From contig CAMDER010000089.1 of the NCBI GenBank assembly GCA_945896935.1, positions 1 to 7,105 on the forward strand: a DNA stretch of 7,105 bases. The letters run 5' to 3'. The notes under the pieces are model-generated. The model did no database searches. It was not told the DNA's origin and saw only the letters and a program-made list of their open reading frames with translations. Below, one piece after another: positions 1-5,897 of the stretch. The number at the start of each line of letters is the position of its first letter. The stretch's first letter is position 1. Source of the stretch: Bifidobacterium breve. GTDB lineage: Bacteria > Actinomycetota > Acidimicrobiia > Acidimicrobiales > Ilumatobacteraceae. The position numbers and the translations under genes are program-made.

Positions 1-57
1 TTCCTCCCACCATCGACTTCACGGGGTACACCCATATTTGGGAGAGGAAAGGATTGG

Positions 58-1281
58 TCATGAACGAATGGTACCGACTTTAAGATCTTTGAACGGGAGG
101 TTCTTGTCCACCATTGGTTCGCGCGGCAAGCCGAGAACTCGATCACCAATAATGTTGCGCTGGATCTCGTCGGTTCCACCGGCAATGTTCGACTGGAAGC
201 TCGACAAGATGTAGCGCGCCCAGTTTTCACCGCGGCCTTCACCTTCCCAAGCATCGCAATCGGCTCCGACGAGACGGTTGATCAAAGGACGACTGAATCG
301 AGCAATGACAGCACCATGCAACTTGCCAAGTGATCCACCGGGACCAGGCACCTTGCCAGCCTTCATTTCGGCACGAGTACGCATCGACACGAGCGACTTG
401 CAAGTTTCTTCGCTGTACAACTTCATCAGTTCTTGGCGAATCACTGGATCGCTCAACTTGCCATTGTTCTTTGCGACATCGATCAAACGATCGGCCAAGT
501 TATGAGTAACACCACTTGACGAACCAGTTCCGATAGCAACTCGTTCGAACATCAACATGGCGGTTGCCTGATTCCAACCGTTGTTCAACTCACCAAGCAA
601 CCAAGACTTCGGCGTACGAACATCGGTCAAGAAAATTTCGTTGAAGTGGCTACCACCGTCGATCTGGTGAATCGGACGAATTTCAACTCCGGGTGCCTTC
701 ATGTCAATAATGAACATTGAAATACCGGCGTGCTTTGGCGCATCAGGGTTGGTGCGGGCAATCACGACTCCGTAGTCGCTCACATGAGCAAGGGTGGTCC
801 AAACTTTCTGGCCGTTCAGCACCCACTCATCACCATCGAGTTCGGCCTTAGTCTGCAAACTTGCGACGTCTGAACCAGCGCCTGGCTCGGAGAACATCTG
901 ACACCACATCGTGCGCGCCGCAATGTTGTCGGGCATGAATTGACGCTTTTGTTCTTCAGTACCGAACTGACCAAGCATCGGCAAGCACATGCCATGGCTG
1001 ATGGTCAATTCAAATGTCATGTCGGGGTACTTGCCGTATTCTTCGCGATAGATGCGATCGTGAGCACGAGTCAATCCGGCGCCACCGTGCTCTTTGCCGT
1101 ACATCAATCCGGCAAGGCCAGCCTCGACCAGTGCACTCTGGTACGTCTTAGCGATTTGCACAGAAGTATCGCTGCGGCGACCGATACCTGAGGCATTCTT
1201 CTCTAGGAACTCACGAACCTGTACGCGAAAAGCCTCGGCTTCGGTGGGGTTCAGGGCATCGTCAATAGTTGTGTCACTCAT
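58..1281 (-). CDS. Acyl-CoA dehydrogenase (FadE-like), 407 aa
   Basis: FAD-dependent flavoenzyme that would introduce the alpha,beta double bond into an acyl-CoA, the first step of beta-oxidation; cytoplasmic. The full three-part ACAD fold is present at normal family length. The N-terminal helical part is followed by the signature MFSEPGAGSD around E132, then the middle beta domain (GQKVWTT, about 160). The C-terminal helical domain ends with AGGTDEIQRNIIGDRVLG (367 onward). The medium-chain catalytic Glu position (YEGT motif) is Gly368 here. The likely base is instead E246 in FERVAIG, the position used by isovaleryl- and long-chain-type enzymes; this is an alignment-by-eye inference. The ATG at 1281 gives a natural N-terminus. 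No Shine-Dalgarno is visible, but CAGAAT lies six bases upstream on the minus strand, so a leaderless mRNA is possible. It is divergent from the cupin-P450 pair. Substrate unknown; a branched or steroid side-chain CoA is plausible from context only. Confidence 0.95.
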   Translation of the reverse strand: MSDTTIDDALNPTEAEAFRVQVREFLEKNASGIGRRSDTSVQIAKTYQSALVEAGLAGLMYGKEHGGAGLTRAHDRIYREEYGKYPDMTFELTISHGMCLPMLGQFGTEEQKRQFMPDNIAARTMWCQMFSEPGAGSDVASLQTKAELDGDEWVLNGQKVWTTLAHVSDYGVVIARTNPDAPKHAGISMFIIDMKAPGVEIRPIHQIDGGSHFNEIFLTDVRTPKSWLLGELNNGWNQATAMLMFERVAIGTGSSSGVTHNLADRLIDVAKNNGKLSDPVIRQELMKLYSEETCKSLVSMRTRAEMKAGKVPGPGGSLGKLHGAVIARFSRPLINRLVGADCDAWEGEGRGENWARYILSSFQSNIAGGTDEIQRNIIGDRVLGLPREPMVDKNLPFKDLKVGTIRS

Positions 1282-1315
1282 GAGAACATTCTGCCATTGT
1301 GTCCAGTCCTAAGAC

Positions 1316-1371
1316 ATAACTGAGACGACATAACTGAGACGGGATAACTGAGACGGGATAATCGAGACGGG
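1316..1371. repeat. Four-copy 14-bp tandem repeat in divergent promoter region
   Basis: Four contiguous 14-bp units lie at 1316-1329, 1330-1343, 1344-1357 and 1358-1371, with consensus ATAACTGAGACGGG. The middle two are identical. The first differs at its last two bases (AC for GG), and the last differs at positions 5-6 (TC for CT). A decayed fifth copy may follow at 1372-1385, where only the terminal GACGGG is kept. The array fills the gap between the divergent dehydrogenase and cupin starts. It could be a repeated operator for a regulator of both genes or a simple slippage product. No matching regulator is in the window. Confidence 0.9.
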
Positions 1372-1386
1372 AACTCGTTGACGGGG

Positions 1387-1392
1387 TACGGT
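1387..1392 (+). promoter_or_regulatory. Putative -10 hexamer for a leaderless cupin transcript
   Basis: TACGGT fits the actinobacterial -10 pattern TAnnnT and sits exactly six bases before the ATG at 1399, which would place the transcription start at or next to the start codon. No good -35 element is seen. A second hexamer, GATAAT at 1357-1362, straddles the junction between the last two 14-bp repeats. It is closer to consensus and would instead give a short leader. I cannot choose between them from sequence. Confidence 0.35.
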
Positions 1393-1398
1393 TCGGCT

Positions 1399-1827
1399 AT
1401 GGAATCTCCTGTCTTTCGCCATGTGGTCGTTCGCCATATAGACGATTGTCCGACCGAAGAATGGACCAGCCCAACCCGCGGATCGGTGCGCTGGTGGGAA
1501 CTGTTCGGCGGCGACGCCACTGCGACCAATGAAATGACGGTCGGAATTGCCGAAGTCCCGGTGGGCTCGACTCCCCCGCCACGGGGCCACTCGCACGACG
1601 CCACCGAGGTCTACGTGATCTTGTCGGGCGTGGGCGACGTCGTCATTGAAGGAACTGCGACAGCCGTTCGTGAAGGCTCGGCGGTGTGGATACCCGAAGG
1701 GCTTGAGCACTACGCCCACAACACCGGCTCGGCGCCACTACGGTTGCTGTACATGTTTGCCCGCGACAAGTTCAGTGATGTCACCTATTCGTTTCCTGGC
1801 GAAGATTTAGGCCCTGGTGAAGATTAA
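1399..1827 (+). CDS. Single-domain cupin protein, 142 aa
   Basis: A small beta-barrel (cupin_2-like) metal-binding protein. Cupin motif 1 is complete: H64-x-H66-x3-E70-x6-G77. Motif 2 is also complete: G93-x5-P99-x-G101-x2-H104-x3-N108. The four metal ligands H64, H66, E70 and H104 are therefore all present, so an Fe/Mn/Zn/Ni-dependent enzyme or a small-molecule sensor is possible; the reaction cannot be named. I use the ATG at 1399. An in-frame TTG at 1378 would add seven residues (M-TGYGSA) but overlaps the degenerate repeat and looks less natural. Neither start has a clear Shine-Dalgarno. The last ten residues, PGEDLGPGED, are a protein-level duplication from an 18-bp DNA repeat. It is probably co-transcribed with the P450, 29 bases downstream, so a role in the same oxidation route is an inference. 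Confidence 0.9.
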   Translation: MESPVFRHVVVRHIDDCPTEEWTSPTRGSVRWWELFGGDATATNEMTVGIAEVPVGSTPPPRGHSHDATEVYVILSGVGDVVIEGTATAVREGSAVWIPEGLEHYAHNTGSAPLRLLYMFARDKFSDVTYSFPGEDLGPGED

Positions 1828-1848
1828 GGCCCTGGCGAAAACTAAGGA
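1795..1848 (+). repeat. Three-copy 18-bp tandem repeat across cupin stop and P450 RBS
   Basis: Three contiguous 18-bp units lie at 1795-1812, 1813-1830 and 1831-1848, each starting CCTGG(C/T)GAA and ending in AGG(C/A). In the cupin reading frame they spell PGEDLG, PGED-stop and PGEN-stop. The first unit has TTA (Leu) where units two and three have TAA, so the stop codon lies inside the second copy. The end of the third copy supplies most of the AAGGAG ribosome-binding site of the P450. Confidence 0.9.
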
Positions 1849-1849
1849 G
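1844..1849 (+). promoter_or_regulatory. Shine-Dalgarno of the P450 gene
   Basis: AAGGAG ends seven bases before the ATG at 1857 and is the strongest ribosome-binding site in the window. All but its last base lies inside the third 18-bp repeat unit. It fixes the P450 start and supports translation from a shared cupin-P450 message. Confidence 0.85.
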
Positions 1850-1856
1850 TCAAGTA

Positions 1857-3053
1857 ATGGCACAAGCAATCAATCTCATTGATCCCGAATACTTCGCGCA
1901 ACACGGTCATCCGTGGGACCAGTACGCATGGCTACGCGCCAACGCTCCAGTCTTTTGGCACGACGAGCCAGATGGTCCTGGTTTTTGGGCCATCACCAAA
2001 TACGACGACATTCGCGCCATCAGCCGAACCCCGAAAATTTTTAGTTCGTACGAAACCGGAGTCATGTTGCCCGACCCCGATCCGATGGGGTTGTATGCAC
2101 AACGTTTGATGATGCTCAATATGGACCCGCCGCAACACGATCGATTCAAGTTGTTGGTCTCGCGCGGCTTCACACCAAAGAATGCACCGCTACTTCGTCC
2201 ACGAATTGAAGAAATCGCGCGAGAAATCTTGGATGCAGCTATGCAAAAAGGTTCGTGCGACTTCGTGAGTGAAATTGCTGGACGATTGCCATCTGGGCTA
2301 ATTGCCGAACTAATGGGCATGCCTCGCGAAGACGGTGAACGTTTGTATGACCTCACCGAGATCATGCACACCAACGATGATGCAATTGCTCCTGCCGAAG
2401 TCAAGATGGCCGCAGTTGGCGAGATGCTCGCGTACGGACAATCTGTCGCTGCGATCAAACGTCTGACCCCAGGCGATGACTTAGCCACCATTTTGGTGAA
2501 TGCCGAAGTTGATGGCGACCGCCTGACCGATGAAGAGTTCCAATGGTTTTTCTTGTTGCTCGTCAATGCTGGAGGAGACACCACCCGTAACTTGCTCGCA
2601 GCTGGATTACAACTGTTGTTTGATCATCCCGCTCAGCGAGCAAAGTTGATGTCAAACCTTGATGGTCACCTAGCCACAGCGATCGAAGAAATGCTGCGCT
2701 TCAGTAGTCCAGTTTCACATTTCAAACGGACTGTTATGGAAGACACGACTATTCGCGGACAGGTCATTAAGACCGGAGAGCGAGTAGTGCTGTTCTATGG
2801 TTCGGCAAACCGCGACGAAGATGTCTTTGAGAACCCTGACACTTTCGACATCACCCGCGATCCCAACCCGCATGTCGCCTTTGGTGCTGGCGGACCACAT
2901 CTATGTCTCGGCATGCACGTCGCACGAGTTGAGGTCGCAGTGATGTTCAAAGAACTATTGACCCGCCTGCCAAACGTTGAAGCCAACGGGGACTTTGAAC
3001 GAATGCACAGCAGTTTCATTGCGGGCATTCACAGCATGCCCGTTAAGTACTGA
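1857..3053 (+). CDS. Cytochrome P450, CYP125/124/142-like, 398 aa
   Basis: A soluble bacterial class I haem monooxygenase, which would need a ferredoxin and a reductase encoded elsewhere. The length is typical and there is no membrane anchor. The I-helix oxygen-activation motif is A238-GGDTT (acid D241, threonines 242-243). The K-helix ExxR is E278-M-L-R281. The haem-binding loop is FGAGGPHLCLG, with proximal cysteine C350. The N-terminal pattern (DPEYF...PWDQYAWLRANAPVFWH...GFWAITKYDDI) resembles actinobacterial P450s that hydroxylate terminal methyls of sterol side chains and branched lipids (CYP125, CYP124 and CYP142). That sub-assignment is from memory of family sequences and is moderate at best. 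The start is fixed by the AAGGAG at 1844-1849. The gene follows the cupin by 29 bases and converges with an acyl-CoA ligase, which fits hydroxylation followed by CoA activation of a lipid. Confidence 0.95.
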   Translation: MAQAINLIDPEYFAQHGHPWDQYAWLRANAPVFWHDEPDGPGFWAITKYDDIRAISRTPKIFSSYETGVMLPDPDPMGLYAQRLMMLNMDPPQHDRFKLLVSRGFTPKNAPLLRPRIEEIAREILDAAMQKGSCDFVSEIAGRLPSGLIAELMGMPREDGERLYDLTEIMHTNDDAIAPAEVKMAAVGEMLAYGQSVAAIKRLTPGDDLATILVNAEVDGDRLTDEEFQWFFLLLVNAGGDTTRNLLAAGLQLLFDHPAQRAKLMSNLDGHLATAIEEMLRFSSPVSHFKRTVMEDTTIRGQVIKTGERVVLFYGSANRDEDVFENPDTFDITRDPNPHVAFGAGGPHLCLGMHVARVEVAVMFKELLTRLPNVEANGDFERMHSSFIAGIHSMPVKY

Positions 3054-3065
3054 TCTGAAAATCAG
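3050..3065. terminator. Small inverted repeat between convergent stops
   Basis: CTGAT (3050-3054) and ATCAG (3061-3065) form a 5-bp inverted repeat. Its arms contain the two stop codons of the convergent P450 and ligase genes (TGA on each strand). There is no GC-rich stem or T-tract, so it is at best a weak bidirectional terminator and may be a chance effect of the facing TGA stops. Confidence 0.2.
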
Positions 3066-4624
3066 GGACCGACGACGTCTTTGAACTGAATTCGCAGGTC
3101 TTTCTTCAGAGCTTTACCCGAGGGGTTGCGCGGAATCAGATCAATAAAGCGCACTGCAACTGGTTGCTTGAATCGAGCAAGTTTGTCGGCACAATGTTCG
3201 AGCACCGCAGCCTCTGTCACCGCTTCGTCTTTTCGCACAACAATTGCCAGTGGTGATTCTCCCCACTTTTCGGACGGGATTCCGATGATTGCCACTTCGC
3301 CGATTCCGGCCAAGCCCATAATCACATTTTCGATTTCGGCGGGGTACACATTTTCGCCACCCGAAATAATCATGTCTTTAATGCGATCTTGAATGAAGAT
3401 AAATCCGTCCTTGTCACGGATCGCTCCGTCACCGCTGTACAACCAGCCATCTTTCAACGCGTCAGCAGTTGCTTCTGGTCGATTCCAGTAGCCAAGCATC
3501 ATGTGCCCACCCGAAATCAATACTTCGCCAGCTTCATCGTCATCGCACTCGGTTCCGTCGGGACGAACAACCTTGACTTCTGACAAGAAGAAAGCCTTAC
3601 CGGTTGAACCGGCTTTGGAAATTGCATCTTCTTTTGACGTCAGACAGGCGGGTCCACAGGTTTCGGTGAGTCCATAGACCTGATTGACCTCAATACCAAT
3701 TTCGGCATACGCCATGATGAGTGACACTGGCACTGGTGCTGCGCCCGCCATGAGCCAACGCACATGTTCGTGCTTGTACTTCGAGGGGTCGTACACCATA
3801 CGCATAAAGTTCAACATTGCGGGCACAAAAAGCCCGTTGTTAATGCGCTCTGAGTCAATAATCTCCCATACTTTGACCGGATCAAAGGCTCGCATCAAAA
3901 CGTGGGTCGTACCGACAAAGATGTTTCCGAGTGCGGGAGTTAACGCACCCACATGGAACATCGGCATGGGGTTGATGTAGCGATCTCCACGGGCCAAGTC
4001 ACTCGTGGTGCACATGGTTGACAGCGCCCAAAACTGAGTGTTGTGTGAATGCATGACGCCCTTGGGCAAACCAGTTGTTCCCGACGTGTACATGATGTAC
4101 AACAAGTCGTCGCCAAATGCTGTCACTGCTGGCTCGGCATTTGACATCTTTGCTGATTCGGCGACAAAGTCACGAGCGAATGCCGGCTTTGTTGCAGCAT
4201 CACCAATGTATAGCCACGACTTGATGTCGGTCCGATCGCCACGTGACTGCAACTCAGTCACATTCGCCGCAAATTCGGCTCCAAATACAAGAACGGTTGT
4301 TCCCGAATCTTTCAAGATGAATTCAAGCTCGTCGGGAACAAGTCGCCAGTTCAACGGAACAATGACCGCACCCAATTTGGCAATGGCGAAAAACGCAGTC
4401 ATGAACTCGGCCGAGTTCATTTGCAACAATGCAACGCGATCGCCTTTTTTCACCCCAGCATCAACAAGCAGCGAAGCAACCTTGTTAGTTTCGCTGTTGA
4501 GTTCGGCGTAGGTGTAGCGACGATCGGCCGCGACGTCATACAGGGCCTCAATGGTTCCATTGATGTGGGCTCGGCGGGCAAGAAGATTTCCGATGTTTAC
4601 GCTCATAGGTTCAAATATTGCCAT
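3062..4624 (-). CDS. Acyl-CoA synthetase / AMP-dependent CoA ligase (FadD-like), 520 aa
   Basis: ANL-superfamily enzyme that would activate a carboxylic acid with ATP to an acyl-adenylate and then to its CoA thioester. All core motifs are present. The ATP-binding loop YTSGTTGLPKG starts at Y179. It is followed by the VYGLTETCG motif and the hinge region (GWLYSGDGAIRDKDG, then DRIKDMIISGGENVYPAEIE). The C-terminal catalytic lysine is K504 in NPSGKALKK. I chose the ATG at 4624 because GGAG lies eight bases upstream. An ATG at 4606 (MSVNIGNLL) is the main alternative and has no visible ribosome-binding site. An upstream GTG at 4666 is open but adds non-family-like residues and runs into the divergent promoter. 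Substrate unknown; medium/long-chain or steroid-side-chain acids are plausible from the neighbouring P450 and dehydrogenase. Confidence 0.95.
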   Translation of the reverse strand: MAIFEPMSVNIGNLLARRAHINGTIEALYDVAADRRYTYAELNSETNKVASLLVDAGVKKGDRVALLQMNSAEFMTAFFAIAKLGAVIVPLNWRLVPDELEFILKDSGTTVLVFGAEFAANVTELQSRGDRTDIKSWLYIGDAATKPAFARDFVAESAKMSNAEPAVTAFGDDLLYIMYTSGTTGLPKGVMHSHNTQFWALSTMCTTSDLARGDRYINPMPMFHVGALTPALGNIFVGTTHVLMRAFDPVKVWEIIDSERINNGLFVPAMLNFMRMVYDPSKYKHEHVRWLMAGAAPVPVSLIMAYAEIGIEVNQVYGLTETCGPACLTSKEDAISKAGSTGKAFFLSEVKVVRPDGTECDDDEAGEVLISGGHMMLGYWNRPEATADALKDGWLYSGDGAIRDKDGFIFIQDRIKDMIISGGENVYPAEIENVIMGLAGIGEVAIIGIPSEKWGESPLAIVVRKDEAVTEAAVLEHCADKLARFKQPVAVRFIDLIPRNPSGKALKKDLRIQFKDVVGP

Positions 4625-4657
4625 ATGAGATGCTCCAGCCGCACAGCGGGCTCTCAT
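4625..4657 (-). promoter_or_regulatory. Potential hairpin enclosing the ligase ribosome-binding site
   Basis: Outer arms ATGAGA (4625-4630) and TCTCAT (4652-4657) form a 6-bp inverted repeat. Inside it are CCGC (4639-4642) and GCGG (4646-4649) around a three-base loop. In the ligase mRNA the 3' outer arm abuts the AUG at 4624, and GGAG falls within the 3' side of the structure. It could limit ribosome access, or act as a DNA operator in this divergent region. Not tested by folding. Confidence 0.35.
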
Positions 4658-4677
4658 CAATTTCACTCGGCCATCAC

Positions 4678-4683
4678 TAAACT
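4678..4683 (+). promoter_or_regulatory. Putative -10 hexamer for a leaderless capA-like transcript
   Basis: TAAACT matches TAnnnT and ends six bases before the GTG at 4690, the spacing expected if transcription starts at the first base of the start codon. No Shine-Dalgarno precedes the GTG, which supports a leaderless message. No clear -35 element was found. Confidence 0.45.
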
Positions 4684-4689
4684 CGTACC

Positions 4690-5877
4690 GTGAACCCTCG
4701 TCGCCTCGTCACAATCGCTGCAGTTCTTATGGGCCTCACTGTGGCCGCCTGTGGGAACGGCGAAACAGCCCCTGAAGTCTCCGATCAAGCGTTGGCCCCC
4801 AGCACCTTGGCCCCAGTTGTCGAGACTTCAACCATCCCAGCAGAAACCACCACTGTGGTGCCCGCCCCCGTCACCATGAGCCTCGCCTTTGCCGGTGACA
4901 TCTTGATTCATAGCCAAGTCTGGAAGGCCGCCACGGTCAATGCTGGTGGAAGCGGCTACGACTTCACCCCGATGTTCGCTCGAGTCAAACCGCTCATTGA
5001 AGGCGTCGATCTTGCGATCTGTCATTTAGAAGTTCCGTTAGTGGCACTTGGTGAAAAGCCCACGACCAATCCGCTGTACTCGGCCCCGACCGAAATTGCT
5101 TGGGCTATCAAAGAAATGGGTTTTGATCGTTGTTCAAACGCAAGCAACCATTCGTTTGACAAGGGGGTCAAGGGCATTGAAGCAACTCTCAACGAATTTG
5201 ATGCTCTCGGACTTGGTCACGCAGGTATGGCACGAACTCCCGAAGAAATCGAGCCAAAAGTGTTTGATGTCAAAGGCATCAAAGTCACGCATCTCTCGTA
5301 CACATTCGGATTCAATGACATCTCGGCACCGAACGGTGAAACGTGGCGCTCCGCGCTGATTGACCCCGCGAGAATCATTGCCGACGCACAAAAAGCTCGT
5401 GACATGGGAGCCAACGTCGTCATCGTGAGTATGCACTGGGGCCGCGAAACGCAAACTGATCTGAGCGATTTTCAGTTAACGAATTCTGATGCCATCACAA
5501 AGTCTGGTCTCATCGACCTCGTGGTTGGCCATCACGCTCATGTCGTGCAAAAAATTGAACAAGTCAATGGAGTCTGGACAGTGTTCGGACTCAGCAATCT
5601 CATCAGCTACCTTCCAACCACCGATGCTTTTCCCAACAAAACTCAAGACGGAATGATCGTCACCACCAATATCACGCTCAATCCAGATGGTTCAGTCCAG
5701 GTTGAGCAACCTGTTGTGTATCCAACCTGGGTTGACAAAAAGAATGGGGTCGTCGTTCGACCCGTTCTGACTGACCTCCTCGACCCTGCCGTCCCAGATG
5801 ACATCAAAGCTGAACTCAATATTTCTCTCGAGAGATCACGAGCCGTTGTCGGCGAATTCTTTGCCGCTGCATCGTAA
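4690..5877 (+). CDS. CapA-like metallophosphatase lipoprotein (PGA_cap family), 395 aa
   Basis: Secreted, membrane-anchored protein with a calcineurin-like fold, named after the poly-gamma-glutamate capsule protein CapA. Residues 1-20 are a short lipoprotein signal (NPRR, hydrophobic core) ending in the lipobox VAA-C21. A Thr/Pro/Ala-rich linker runs to about 62. The catalytic-type motifs follow in order: AGD (G69-D70), CHLEVPL (111-117), SNASNHSFDKG (149-159), MHWGRE (248-253), GHHAHVVQ (280-287) and the GLSNLISY segment. All of the family's expected metal-site motifs appear intact. The GTG start gives a proper signal peptide. No capBC or glutamate-ligase genes are in the window, so capsule synthesis should not be assumed. 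A phosphoesterase-like role in the cell envelope is the safer reading. It is divergent from the ligase and is followed 20 bases later by the NTF2-like gene. Confidence 0.93.
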   Translation: MNPRRLVTIAAVLMGLTVAACGNGETAPEVSDQALAPSTLAPVVETSTIPAETTTVVPAPVTMSLAFAGDILIHSQVWKAATVNAGGSGYDFTPMFARVKPLIEGVDLAICHLEVPLVALGEKPTTNPLYSAPTEIAWAIKEMGFDRCSNASNHSFDKGVKGIEATLNEFDALGLGHAGMARTPEEIEPKVFDVKGIKVTHLSYTFGFNDISAPNGETWRSALIDPARIIADAQKARDMGANVVIVSMHWGRETQTDLSDFQLTNSDAITKSGLIDLVVGHHAHVVQKIEQVNGVWTVFGLSNLISYLPTTDAFPNKTQDGMIVTTNITLNPDGSVQVEQPVVYPTWVDKKNGVVVRPVLTDLLDPAVPDDIKAELNISLERSRAVVGEFFAAAS

Positions 5878-5897
5878 GAAAGAAAGAGTGTTACGAC

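Noticed and set aside
1..57. Imperfect inverted repeat downstream of the dehydrogenase (TTCCTCCCA with GGGAGAGGAA, plus CCCATATTTGGG at 31-42)
   Set aside because: The stems are short or bulged and there is no T-tract on the minus strand, so it does not make a convincing terminator. Nothing else is recognisable in this 57-base edge.
1288..1371. Tandem repeat and neighbouring sequence as an insertion-sequence end or a CRISPR-like array
   Set aside because: There are no spacers between units, no terminal inverted repeats or target duplication that I can identify, and no transposase or cas gene nearby.
1278..1719. Several minus-strand open frames opposite the cupin gene
   Set aside because: They read through the tandem repeat and the complement of the cupin and give low-complexity residues with no family motifs. 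The plus-strand cupin has both full metal-binding motifs, so these are shadows.
1907..2584. 225-codon open frame on the minus strand inside the P450
   Set aside because: It is entirely antisense to a P450 with all diagnostic motifs. The Ser/Arg-rich product has no recognisable domain.
4038..4511. 157-codon plus-strand open frame inside the ligase gene
   Set aside because: It is antisense to the well-conserved ATP-binding region of the ligase and shows no family motifs.
4625..4666. Longer ligase start at the GTG at 4666 or the ATG at 4657
   Set aside because: The extra residues (MKLMRARCAAGASH) do not look like the family N-terminus, and the longer start intrudes on the divergent promoter. 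The ATG at 4624 has a well-spaced GGAG.
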